From positions 7,964-71,963 of the forward strand of contig CALIHR010000051.1 in NCBI GenBank assembly GCA_938020505.1: a stretch of DNA of 64,000 nucleotides. Direction: 5' to 3'. Numbering within the stretch: the first letter of the stretch is position 1; the number at the start of each line of letters is the position of its first letter. The translations under genes were made by a program, and so were the position numbers. The DNA is from an uncultured Actinobaculum sp. Its GTDB lineage: Bacteria > Actinomycetota > Actinomycetes > Actinomycetales > Actinomycetaceae. Below, one piece after another: positions 54,718 through 63,056 of this stretch. The notes below the pieces were generated by a model, which searched no databases, was not told where the DNA came from, and saw only the letters and a program-made list of their open reading frames with translations.

Positions 54718-55611
54718 ATGGCTTTGTCGATCTCTCTTTCCCGGGCCGCAATGGACGCTGCACGCGCCGCGGGCCCTTACTTGAACGCTTCCTTCAAACG
54801 GCGTCACACCGTGGATTTCAAGGCCGACTTTCACGACGTCGTCACCGAGGCGGACACCGAGTCTCAGCGTATCCTCCTAGCCTGTGTTTTCGCTGCGTAT
54901 CCGGACTCGCTGGCCGTTTCAGAGGAGGCGGAAGGCCTTCTGGACAAAACAGGGGCAATCCGCCCATTGACGGATGAGGATATTGTGTGGTACATCGATC
55001 CGATTGACGGCACGTCAAACTTCGCCGCGGGATTCGACCACTGGTGCGTCTCGATCGCCGCTGCGCGCGGCGGCGAGCTTTTGGCGGGCGCCGTCTATCA
55101 GCCCACGCGGGATCTCATGTTCCACGCCGACGAGACCGGCGCCTACCGCAACGGCGAGAGAATATCGGTTTCGACGGCTTCCTTCGCCGAGGGCATCGTC
55201 GGAACCGAGTTCCCCTCGCCCAGAATCGACGACGTCGACGCCGCCTTCCGCGGCTTCGGCCGCCTCCTGGGCTCGGCGCGCTCGGTCAGGCGCACCGGAT
55301 CGACGGCGCTCATGCTCACGGAGGCCGCCGCAGGAAGCTTCCTGGCGACCTTCAACGTCGGAACCAAGCCGTGGGACGTCGCGGCCGGGGCGATCCTCGT
55401 CGAACGCGCGGGCGGACGCTTCATCGGATGGGGCGACGGGGCGGGCGGCTCAAACGCGCAGCCCGTCTACCGCCGCAACGCTTGGACGGCCCCGAACTTC
55501 GTAGCCGCGGGCACGCCCGAGGCGGCCCGCGCCTGCCTGGCCGCGGCAGGGCATCCCGACCCCGACGCGGCGGTCGCAGCCGCGTGGGGCGAGCCGCCGG
55601 AGGACCGATGA
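54718..55611 (+). CDS. Inositol monophosphatase family protein (probable histidinol-phosphatase HisN-like)
   Basis: A 297-residue metal-dependent phosphatase. ATG 54718 is used (MALSISLSRAAMDAAR), as the upstream GTG adds only MCKHEC without a binding site. The metal motifs are DVVTEADTES, VSEEAEG, IDPIDGTSNFAAG and GTKPWDVAAGAIL. The family includes inositol-1-phosphatase, HisN, and 3'(2'),5'-bisphosphate nucleotidase; substrate specificity cannot be read from motifs alone. It lies divergent from whiB and overlaps the next gene by ATGA. Confidence 0.85.
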   Translation: MALSISLSRAAMDAARAAGPYLNASFKRRHTVDFKADFHDVVTEADTESQRILLACVFAAYPDSLAVSEEAEGLLDKTGAIRPLTDEDIVWYIDPIDGTSNFAAGFDHWCVSIAAARGGELLAGAVYQPTRDLMFHADETGAYRNGERISVSTASFAEGIVGTEFPSPRIDDVDAAFRGFGRLLGSARSVRRTGSTALMLTEAAAGSFLATFNVGTKPWDVAAGAILVERAGGRFIGWGDGAGGSNAQPVYRRNAWTAPNFVAAGTPEAARACLAAAGHPDPDAAVAAAWGEPPEDR

Positions 55612-56321
55612 CGGACGCCCTGCGCCTGTACCGGGCCTTGGAACGGCGGGGGGCCTCGCCGGCGTTGACGTGGTACTCGGCCGAAGGCCGCGTCGAGCTG
55701 TCGGGGCGCGTGGCAGCGAACCACCTCGCGAAGATCGCAGGCTACCTGCTCGAGGACGTGTGGATCGAGCCCGGCACTGTGGCGCTCCTCGACTGCCGGG
55801 CGGGATTCAAGCAGGTCTTGTGGGGCTTGGGCGCATTGCTAGCGGGGGCTCACGTGGCGGTCGGTCAGGCGCCGAGCGGAGGCCTCGCGGCGGTCGTCAC
55901 CGACGCGCCAGCGCGTTGGGCCGGCTCGACCGCCAACGGCGTCGAGGTGCTCGCCGTCGATCCGGCGCCCCTGGCCATGCAGTGGACCGGGGAGAGCCTG
56001 CCGCCCGGAGTCCGCGACGCCGCCGCCGAGGCCGTGGGCGCATCCGACGTGCTCATGGACGAGGCGGCCCACGAAACGTCGAATTGGCAGCTGTGGGGCG
56101 ACCGCGATTTCGACCCGGCTTCCGACCGCGATTCCGGCTCGGGTCCGCGCGCCTCCGGCGCGGCCGGGGTTCGGGCGAGGCTCCTTGTCGCGCCGTCGCC
56201 CTCTCAGGCGTTGGAGGCCGCGGCGGGGACGCTTGCCTCGGCCCGCCTCGTCGTCGTCGAGGATCCCGAAGAAGCCGAGCGCATCCGAATCGCGGAAAAG
56301 CTCAATGAGGTGCGACACTAG
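55608..56321 (+). CDS. TIGR03089 family protein
   Basis: A 237-residue actinobacterial protein. ATG overlaps the previous stop (ATGA). It resembles the N-terminal part of AMP-forming enzymes without the ATP-binding core: ALTWYSAEGRVELSGRV with VDCRAGF-like LLDCRAGFKQVLWGLGALLAGAHVAVG. Function is unknown. In actinobacteria it often precedes envelope and rhamnose genes, and here it is 5 bases before rfbA. It ends in an Ala-rich part with LVVVEDPEEAERIRIA. Confidence 0.8.
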   Translation: MTDALRLYRALERRGASPALTWYSAEGRVELSGRVAANHLAKIAGYLLEDVWIEPGTVALLDCRAGFKQVLWGLGALLAGAHVAVGQAPSGGLAAVVTDAPARWAGSTANGVEVLAVDPAPLAMQWTGESLPPGVRDAAAEAVGASDVLMDEAAHETSNWQLWGDRDFDPASDRDSGSGPRASGAAGVRARLLVAPSPSQALEAAAGTLASARLVVVEDPEEAERIRIAEKLNEVRH

Positions 56322-56326
56322 AAGAC

Positions 56327-57190
56327 ATGCGTGGAATCATTCTGGCCGGCGGGTCCGGCACACGACTCAATCCCATCACCCTCGGCACGTCCAAGCAGCT
56401 GGCGCCCGTCTATGACAAGCCGATGATCTACTATCCGATGTCCACCCTCATGCTCGCGGGCATCAAGGACATCCTGGTCATCACCACGCCCGAGGACGCC
56501 CCCGGCTTCCACCGGCTCCTCGGCGACGGCTCCCGCTACGGCGTCAACCTCGAGTTCGCCGTGCAGCATGAGCCCAACGGCCTGGCGCAGGCCTTCGTCA
56601 TCGGCGCCGACTTCGTCGGCGACGCCCCCGCCGGGCTGGTTCTCGGCGACAACATCTTCTACGGGCCGGGAATGGGAACGCGCCTGCGCCGCCACGTCGA
56701 TCCCGACGGCGGAGCCGTCTTCGCCTACCACGTCTCAGATCCGCGGTCCTACGGCGTCGTCGAGTTCGACGAGAACTTCACCGCCGTCTCCATCGAGGAG
56801 AAGCCCGCCGAGCCGAAGTCCAATTTCGCGGTTCCGGGCCTGTACTTCTACGACAACGACGTCGTCCGCATCGCCAAGGAGCTCAAGCCTTCCGCCCGCG
56901 GCGAGTACGAAATCACCGACGTCAACCGCGTCTACCTCGAGGCGGGCAAGCTGCAGGTCGAGGTCCTTCCCCGCGGCACCGCCTGGCTCGACACCGGCAC
57001 CTTCGACTCCCTCGCCGACGCCACCGGCTTCGTGCGCACCGTGGAAGCGCGTCAGGGCCTGAAGATCGGCGCGCCGGAAGAGGTCGCCTGGCGGATGGGA
57101 TTCCTGACCGACGACGAACTGCGCCAGCGCGCCGAGCCGCTCGTCAAGTCGGGCTACGGAGCGTATCTGCTGGGTCTGCTCGACGGATAG
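56327..57190 (+). CDS. rfbA: Glucose-1-phosphate thymidylyltransferase
   Basis: A 287-residue enzyme making dTDP-glucose, the first step to dTDP-rhamnose. The nucleotidyltransferase signature is GGSGTRLNPITLGTSKQLAP and VYDKPMIYYPMSTLMLAGI. Active-site GDNIFYG and VVEFDENFTAVSIEEKP follow, then the C-terminal TGTFDSLADATGFVRTVE typical of RmlA. It is full length. With rfbD and rfbC further on in the window, this provides three of the four genes for dTDP-L-rhamnose; rfbB is missing here. Confidence 0.96.
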   Translation: MRGIILAGGSGTRLNPITLGTSKQLAPVYDKPMIYYPMSTLMLAGIKDILVITTPEDAPGFHRLLGDGSRYGVNLEFAVQHEPNGLAQAFVIGADFVGDAPAGLVLGDNIFYGPGMGTRLRRHVDPDGGAVFAYHVSDPRSYGVVEFDENFTAVSIEEKPAEPKSNFAVPGLYFYDNDVVRIAKELKPSARGEYEITDVNRVYLEAGKLQVEVLPRGTAWLDTGTFDSLADATGFVRTVEARQGLKIGAPEEVAWRMGFLTDDELRQRAEPLVKSGYGAYLLGLLDG

Positions 57191-57431
57191 GCGGGCGACG
57201 GACAGGCGGGCGGACCGGGGGCGGAGGCATCCGAGTCGCTCGACGGACAGAGGCAAGCCTCCGCGACGGGCCGTTCCTTTGGCCGGCGGGCCGGTCGGCC
57301 TCCGCCGAGCCTGCTCGCCGGGCCTCGCCCAGCGGTCAACCGGCCCTCGAAGAGTCTGCTCGCCGGAGGGGCGCCCCGCAGGACAACGAGACTGCCGAGC
57401 GGAGGCCGTCACGGCCTGTCGGCCATGGCCG

Positions 57432-57863
57432 TCACCGCCGACCGCCTTCCTCCTCGCGGCGCGGAAAGACCCAGTGCTTCATGATGAAGTAGTTCCACAG
57501 CGTCGTGATCGCAGTGGAGAATATTTTCCCTTGCACATAGGCGTCCCACCACGAGTCGAAACGGTCGACGAAGACCGCCGTGAAGACCATGTTCGCCGCC
57601 AAAAGGATGCCGTAGCGCACCATCGCCCCCCGCGTCGAGGCATTCGATCTGAAGGTGTAGCGCATCTGTGTGAAGAAGGCGAAAACCGTTGAGACGGCGA
57701 AAGCCGTCGCGGCCGAGAACCACGCGGGGCATCCAAACGTGGATATGAGGATGGAGAGCACCGTCAGATCCAGCGCGAAGGCCGTTCCGCCGAAGAAGAG
57801 GTATTTTCCGGCAGTGAGCAGCGTCGCCCCCATGCCCGCGCGAGGGGACTGCCCGCCCCCCAT
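57432..57863 (-). CDS. GtrA family membrane protein
   Basis: A 143-residue protein with four TM segments. Signatures include LFFGGTAFALDLTVLSIL, AFAVSTVFAFFTQMRYTF and STAITTLWNYFIMKHWVF, the GtrA pattern. Family members often flip or move polyprenyl-linked sugars. The start overlaps the DUF2142-like gene's stop by one base (TGATG). It is the last gene of a four-gene unit running from 61154 down to 57432. Confidence 0.9.
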   Translation of the reverse strand: MGGGQSPRAGMGATLLTAGKYLFFGGTAFALDLTVLSILISTFGCPAWFSAATAFAVSTVFAFFTQMRYTFRSNASTRGAMVRYGILLAANMVFTAVFVDRFDSWWDAYVQGKIFSTAITTLWNYFIMKHWVFPRREEEGGRR

Positions 57864-60043
57864 CAGGAGCTTCCCGCAGACGCGCTTCTTGGCTTGGCCT
57901 GCTCTTCCGCCGAGTAAGCGTCTTGGTGCGAGACCCCCGTCTTCTCTTGGAGCGAGCCAGTCCGCCAGACCGGGCCATCCTGACGAGCCGATCTAGCCTC
58001 GCCGCCCAAGCCGCGCGCTCGACTGATCAAGCCGCTCTCATCGCCGCCGACTGGGCCATGCCCTCCCCCGACTCCCGCAGAGGCACGCACTTCCACGGGG
58101 CCGCTCACGTCGCCGCCCCAATAGCCACGCGCATCGCCGCGGCCCTTGCGGTCACCGGCGCCGTTCACACTTTCGCCTTTCGCACCGGCGCCGTCCACAC
58201 CAGCGTGGTCCGAACTGCCGGCGCCCCCGGCATCGCCATCCGAACCTTCGCCGTTCCTCCCGGCATCGCCCGAGCTTTCGGAGCCCTCAGCGTCGATGCT
58301 CGTCAATTCGCCGTCGAAGGGGCGCGTGACGAAAAGCCACCACAAGATTCCGATGCCGACGAGCATCATCGCCAAGGCGTAGTAATGGTCTGCGGAGAGC
58401 TTCGAGAAGTCCCACGGAACTTTGATGCCGAGAGAGTATCTCCACGAGGCCCTGAAGGCCCAGCCGAACATCGCCACGGAGGCGACGGCCAAGAAAACCG
58501 CGTTCGCCGGAGTCCCCCAGCGGCGCGCGATCGGAAGCACGGCCAAGGCCACGAGGGCGACGACGAAGGGCAGATTGTACCGGCCCTGCCACATCATTCC
58601 GGCGGTCCGCAAAACGGCGTACTGAAGGGCGATCGTGGAGAGAGGAACGAAGAGGATCCCGAGCGCCACGGCCAGCCTCTCGCGTCGCCTGGCCAAGGCC
58701 AGCGTGACGACGACGAAGACGACGCAGACGACGATCGACGTCGTGTGCAGCCACCCCGGGATGGGATTGTCGCTCCAGCCGAAGTACCCGAAGGCCCCGT
58801 CCCAGATCGGCTCCACAAAGCGCTTCTGGAGCTTGCCGATCATCTCGAAAAGGTCCGCGTCCTTTTCCGCCCATCCGAAAACGCTGTCGCTGGGCCGCGC
58901 CACGTGGTTCCACACGAGGGCGCCGACGCACCCGGCGGCGGCGAGCCCGAGGGAGATCCACATCGCCCGACGCCGCAAGAGGCTCTTCCAGGCTTCGAGG
59001 CGGATGAGCATGCCAAGCATCCCGACTATCCCCACGGCCCACAAAGCCGCCGTCGGCCGGCTCAAGGCGACGAGCGCCACGATGGCGCCTATGCCGATGA
59101 GGGAGCGGTCGGAGAGCCTGTGGCCGGCGGCCACCGGAATGAGGAAGCCCGCCAAGGCGAAGCACATGGCGATCTCCGGCCCCTGCGGGTTGATCGCGGC
59201 ATAGAAGGCCAGGCATGTGGGCGTCAGCCCCACGGTGCAGGCGAGGGCGTAGCGCGTGCCGCATTTTCGGGCGAGCGCGGCAATGCCGAGGGCCGTAAAG
59301 CCGGTGCATATGAGCGCGGAGAGGAAGCGCATCGCATACCACGAGGGAGCCCCTTCCAGGAACAGCGTCGGCCACCCGACCGCCATGTAATACAAGGGCG
59401 GATAGTTGGCCGCCGTCGTGGAGGCGATGCCCGTCTTGCCGTCGCTCGTCGGAACGGGTTTGGCGCATTTCTCCGGCGCTTCGGGGAAGAAGACGAAGCA
59501 GGCGGTGTTTTCCTCGACGTTCTTGAATTCCCGCGGGACTTCGACGTCGTGCCTGTTGTACTTGAAGCCGAATCGATGGACGTCGGGATGCCCCTCGACG
59601 ATGAACTGCCCGCGGACCACCGCGGCGGCCTGTATGGCGTGCGCGGGTTCGTCGGCCTGGCCCTTGATCGGGATGATGAAGGACCAAGCGACTGTCATGA
59701 GAAACAGGGCCGCCCACACGAGGGAGAAGAGGCGCACCGAGTCTTTTGCGAAGGCCGACGCCGCCTTGGCGAAGGCCTTGGAAAATAGTTTGGCCATGAG
59801 GGAGGCCGTCGCTTTGGCCAAGGAAAACAGCGCTTTGGCCAAGAAGGAGAGCGCTTTGGCCAAGAAGGAGAGCGCTTTGACGAAGGCCGACGCCGCCTTG
59901 GCCGCGGCGGAGGGCTCTTCGCCCGAAGCGGACGAGGCTTCGGCGAAAGCAGGCGACCCTTTGCCGGCGGCGGACGAACCTTCAGCGGCAAAGGGGCTTT
60001 CGGCCAAGGCCGACGCCGCCTTCTCGGGAACTGTTTCTTTCAT
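57863..60043 (-). CDS. DUF2142-like polytopic membrane protein with repeat-rich N-terminus
   Basis: A 726-residue protein. Residues 1-100 are low-complexity Ala/Ser/Lys/Phe with three heptapeptide repeats of the form KALSFLA and an amphipathic character. A TM follows near residue 105, and just outside it is the motif GQADEPAHAIQAAAVVRGQF, the DEPAH acid pair of DUF2142 (GT-C-like) proteins, then about ten TM segments. The last 145 residues form a Gly/Ser/Asp-rich tail. The DEPAH motif suggests it uses a lipid-linked sugar. The start overlaps the DUF2304 stop (ATGA). Function is inferred, but the location among GT genes fits. Confidence 0.8.
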   Translation of the reverse strand: MKETVPEKAASALAESPFAAEGSSAAGKGSPAFAEASSASGEEPSAAAKAASAFVKALSFLAKALSFLAKALFSLAKATASLMAKLFSKAFAKAASAFAKDSVRLFSLVWAALFLMTVAWSFIIPIKGQADEPAHAIQAAAVVRGQFIVEGHPDVHRFGFKYNRHDVEVPREFKNVEENTACFVFFPEAPEKCAKPVPTSDGKTGIASTTAANYPPLYYMAVGWPTLFLEGAPSWYAMRFLSALICTGFTALGIAALARKCGTRYALACTVGLTPTCLAFYAAINPQGPEIAMCFALAGFLIPVAAGHRLSDRSLIGIGAIVALVALSRPTAALWAVGIVGMLGMLIRLEAWKSLLRRRAMWISLGLAAAGCVGALVWNHVARPSDSVFGWAEKDADLFEMIGKLQKRFVEPIWDGAFGYFGWSDNPIPGWLHTTSIVVCVVFVVVTLALARRRERLAVALGILFVPLSTIALQYAVLRTAGMMWQGRYNLPFVVALVALAVLPIARRWGTPANAVFLAVASVAMFGWAFRASWRYSLGIKVPWDFSKLSADHYYALAMMLVGIGILWWLFVTRPFDGELTSIDAEGSESSGDAGRNGEGSDGDAGGAGSSDHAGVDGAGAKGESVNGAGDRKGRGDARGYWGGDVSGPVEVRASAGVGGGHGPVGGDESGLISRARGLGGEARSARQDGPVWRTGSLQEKTGVSHQDAYSAEEQAKPRSASAGSS
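59811..59894 (-). repeat. 21-bp tandem repeats encoding a heptapeptide
   Basis: Four units of 21 bases begin at 59811, 59832, 59853 and 59874, based on GCTTTGGCCAAGAAGGAGAGC on the plus strand. The middle two are identical. They encode the KALSFLA repeat in the N-terminus of the DUF2142-like protein. Confidence 0.85.
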
Positions 60044-60411
60044 TGCGGCCCTGCCTGCCCTTCCATGCGAGATTCGAGCCTGTCCAGGTCATGTCGAAGT
60101 ATCGCGACCTGCTCGGTGAGAGTTCTTCGATCCTCTTCCAACTTGGTGACCACCATGGCCAGATGTATGGAAAGGATGACGAGGAGCAAAATGACGGCGA
60201 AGAACACCATATTCGACGTGACTTCGAAGCCGGCCATCCTCGCAACTGAGTGAACCCACGCGGGATGGATCGCCCCTCCGAGCGCCATGACGTCGAGGGC
60301 GAACCACATCCACACGTATTTCTCTTTGATCTTGCGGTGGCGCAGCAGGTGGACGAGCACCGCCCCGATGCACACGACGATGACGAGGGTGAAAATGCGA
60401 TAAGTGGTCAT
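60040..60411 (-). CDS. DUF2304 membrane protein
   Basis: A 123-residue protein with two or three TM segments (YRIFTLVIVVCIGAVLVHLL, then the MVFFAVILLLVILSIHLAMVV segment) and a C-terminal coiled-coil-like part (VTKLEEDRRTLTEQVAILRHDLDRLESRM). DUF2304 proteins often lie next to GT2 polyprenyl-phosphate sugar transferases, as here, and may form a complex. Both ends overlap neighbours by four bases, so it is part of one translationally coupled unit. Confidence 0.9.
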   Translation of the reverse strand: MTTYRIFTLVIVVCIGAVLVHLLRHRKIKEKYVWMWFALDVMALGGAIHPAWVHSVARMAGFEVTSNMVFFAVILLLVILSIHLAMVVTKLEEDRRTLTEQVAILRHDLDRLESRMEGQAGPQ

Positions 60412-61154
60412 TTCGCCGCCTTTTTGACCGGACTGACGAGGGCGACGGCGAGGGCAAGCGAGGCCCGAAGCAGGTAGACCGTCGATTTCACGGGGGAATG
60501 GGAGGGTTCGCCGGCCACGCGCTTGTGCATTTCGACGCCGACTTGCTCAACGGCCATGCCGCTGCGAATTCCCACGACAAGCGCTTCGATGGTGTCGCCC
60601 AGGTACTCGGCGGGGTACGACGTCGAAAAAAGCGCGAGGGCCCGGGCCGAATAGGCCTTGAAGCCCGACGTGACGTCGGTGAGCTTGGTGTGGGCGATGC
60701 CGCTGAGGACGGAGGCCAGAATCTTCATCGCCCAGCGGCGAGGCCCGCGGCTGCGATACTTCCCCACCCCGGCGAAACGCGAACCGATGACGATGTCGGC
60801 GCCCTTCTCGATCCTTTCGACGAGGGCCGGGATGTCGGCGGGATTGTGCTGCCCGTCGGCGTCGACCTGCACGGCGGTCCGATAACCGTTGTCCACCGCG
60901 TAGACGAAACCCGCGCGCATGGCGCCGCCGACCCCGAGATTGATCTTCAGATCGAGCACGTCGGCCCCAGCTTTCCGCGCGGCGGCGGCCGTCCCGTCGC
61001 GGGATCCGTCGCTGACGACAAGGACGTCGGCCCGGGGAACGCATTCGCGGACGGACTGCACGACGCCGCCGACCGATTCTTCCTCGTTCCACGCGGGAAT
61101 AATGACGAGCAGGTCGTGTGGCGCTGAATTGTCACGGGCGCGTTCGGGGCACAC
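60408..61154 (-). CDS. GT2 glycosyltransferase, polyprenyl-phosphate sugar synthase type
   Basis: A 248-residue GT2 domain protein. Signatures are LLVIIPAWNEEESVGGVV, VVSDGSRDGT, GGAMRAGFVYAVDNGY and VQVDADGQHNP (the DxD) plus IVIGSRFAGVGKYRSRG. Such enzymes transfer a sugar from a nucleotide donor to a polyprenyl phosphate, and the lipid-linked sugar may be used by the DUF2142-like protein. It is the first of the four-gene unit GT2-DUF2304-DUF2142-GtrA. Confidence 0.92.
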   Translation of the reverse strand: MCPERARDNSAPHDLLVIIPAWNEEESVGGVVQSVRECVPRADVLVVSDGSRDGTAAAARKAGADVLDLKINLGVGGAMRAGFVYAVDNGYRTAVQVDADGQHNPADIPALVERIEKGADIVIGSRFAGVGKYRSRGPRRWAMKILASVLSGIAHTKLTDVTSGFKAYSARALALFSTSYPAEYLGDTIEALVVGIRSGMAVEQVGVEMHKRVAGEPSHSPVKSTVYLLRASLALAVALVSPVKKAAK

Positions 61155-61311
61155 GCGGCCGCCCTTTCTCGAAATGGTTGGCTGGCGATGAGGCGCGCGG
61201 CATCTTCCCGCACGGCACCGTTGAGTATACCCGACGCCTCATCGCTTCCCGCCCTACCGGGGACGGATTCCCGCCCCCGCAAAACGCGAAGAAAATGAAA
61301 GGGCGCGCCCG

Positions 61312-62157
61312 TCAGCCGAGAACGACGTCCTTGGCGGCCAGCCACCTCTCCTTCCAATCGCCGATCGGCTCGACCCCGATGCGTTCGAGGGCGTCGTGCC
61401 CGAGCACGGAATAGTGCGGGCGCGGAGCGGGGCGCTTAAAGGCCGCGGCGGTCGTCTCCTTGACCATGTCGGGGTCCTTGCCGATGGAGGCGACGATCTC
61501 GCGCGTGAAGCCGTGCCAATTCGTCTTGCCCGAGGACGTGCCGTGATAGATGCCCGTCGGCGCCTCGGCGTCGACGAGCCTCACGATGAGGTCCGCCAAG
61601 TCCACCGTCCACGTCGGCTGGCCCACCTCGTCGGTGACGACCGAAAGCATTTCGTGGGTCTCGGAAAGGTCGCGCATCGTTTTGGGGAAGCATTTGCCGC
61701 CCGCGCCGTACAGCCAGGCGGTGCGGACGATGAGGTAGTCGTCCGTGTTGCATCGAACCGCCCACTCGCCGGCTGCCTTCGTGCGCCCGTAGGCGCCCTT
61801 CGGTTCGAGCAGGCCGTCTTCGCGGTAGGGCGAGGTCGCGTCGCCGCTGAAGACGTAGTCCGTGGAGATGTGGACGAACCGCGCGCCGATCTCGCGGCAC
61901 CGGCGGGCGAGGATCTCGGGGCCCGTCGCGTTGACGGTGAAGGCGGCGGCCTCTTTCTCCTCCGCGGCGTCGACGGCGGTGAACGCCGCGACGTTGACGA
62001 CCACGTCGACGCCCTTGACGATCTCGCGCACGCTCGCGGGGTCGGTGATGTCGATCCCGTCGATGTCGACGGCGATGAGATCGTGGCCGTCCTTGACGAC
62101 GCGCGCGGCCAAATCCTGCCCGAGCATGCCCTTGGCGCCTGCTATCAACCAGCGCAT
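61312..62157 (-). CDS. rfbD: dTDP-4-dehydrorhamnose reductase
   Basis: A 281-residue NADP-binding SDR. ATG 62157 (MRWLIAGAKGMLGQDL) has GGAAGG upstream; the long upstream reading is Arg-rich and not real. The Rossmann motif is GAKGMLG, the active-site motif STDYVFSG and YGRTKAAGE, and the substrate segment VRTAWLYGAGGKCFPK. It reduces dTDP-4-keto-rhamnose to dTDP-L-rhamnose, the last step. It is divergent from rfbC across 287 bases that hold no gene. Confidence 0.95.
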   Translation of the reverse strand: MRWLIAGAKGMLGQDLAARVVKDGHDLIAVDIDGIDITDPASVREIVKGVDVVVNVAAFTAVDAAEEKEAAAFTVNATGPEILARRCREIGARFVHISTDYVFSGDATSPYREDGLLEPKGAYGRTKAAGEWAVRCNTDDYLIVRTAWLYGAGGKCFPKTMRDLSETHEMLSVVTDEVGQPTWTVDLADLIVRLVDAEAPTGIYHGTSSGKTNWHGFTREIVASIGKDPDMVKETTAAAFKRPAPRPHYSVLGHDALERIGVEPIGDWKERWLAAKDVVLG

Positions 62158-62444
62158 GAGAGTTCCTTCCTCAAAGATGATCTGCCGCAGCAATTGTAGC
62201 CCGAGCCGCCGTCGGCGTACCCGGCCGGCACCGAGGCGGCCGTCACGGCGACGCCGTCGCCTCGTCAACGCGCACCAGTCACGGCGAAGCCGGCGCCCCT
62301 GGACGCGTCGGCCTCGCCCTCCGCAGCCTCGGCTTCCGCGGCGACGCCGGCCACGGCCCCGCATTAGAATGGACGCGTCTCATTCAAGACGGCCCACGGA
62401 GCCGCCGAACCTCGGCCCGCGGCCGCAAACACGGAAGGACCGCA

Positions 62445-63056
62445 ATGCAGATCCGAGAGCTGAAGATTCCGGGCGCCTGGGAGATCACGCCGAAGCAGTT
62501 CCCCGACGACCGCGGGGTTTTCCTCGAAGCGTACAAGTCGAGCGCGTTCGAGAAAGCCGTGGGCCACAGGCTCGACCTGCGCCAGGCCAACGTCTCGGTG
62601 TCGAAGGCAGGGACCGTGCGCGGAATCCACTTCGCCGACGTCCCCCCGTCGCAGGCCAAGTACGTCGTGTGCCCGCGCGGGGCCGTCCTCGACTTCGCCA
62701 TCGACATCCGGGTCGGCTCGCCGACCTTCGGCAAATGGGACTCGGTTCTTCTGGACGACGTCGATCGCAGGGCCATCTATCTCTCGGAAGGCCTGGGCCA
62801 CGCATTCATCGCCCTCGAAGACGACTCGACCGTCATGTACATGTGCTCGGCCGAGTACGCGCCCGGGCGCGAGCACGGCGTCTCCCCCGTCTGCCCGGAG
62901 GTCGCGCTCGATTTCCCGAAGACGGGGCGAGACGGCTCCCCGCTGGAGCTCCTGCTGTCCGAAAAGGACACGGCCGCCCCAAATCTGACCGAGGCGCGCG
63001 AGTCCGGGCTTCTGCCCACGTGGGACGCCGTGCAGGCATACCTCGCGACGCTGTGA
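62445..63056 (+). CDS. rfbC: dTDP-4-dehydrorhamnose 3,5-epimerase
   Basis: A 203-residue cupin-fold enzyme of dTDP-rhamnose synthesis. Signature elements are FPDDRGVFLEAYKSSAF, LRQANVSVSKAGTVRGIHF with the active-site His, CPRGAVLDFAIDIRVGSPTFGKW, and LSEGLGHAFIALEDDSTVMYMCS. The ATG follows GGAAGGACCGCA. Its TGA overlaps the GTG of the next gene. Full length for RmlC. Confidence 0.95.
   Translation: MQIRELKIPGAWEITPKQFPDDRGVFLEAYKSSAFEKAVGHRLDLRQANVSVSKAGTVRGIHFADVPPSQAKYVVCPRGAVLDFAIDIRVGSPTFGKWDSVLLDDVDRRAIYLSEGLGHAFIALEDDSTVMYMCSAEYAPGREHGVSPVCPEVALDFPKTGRDGSPLELLLSEKDTAAPNLTEARESGLLPTWDAVQAYLATL

Noticed and set aside
61155..61311. A TATACT box about 75 bases before the GT2 gene at 60408-61154
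   Set aside because: No acceptable -35 at the right distance, so I do not call a promoter.
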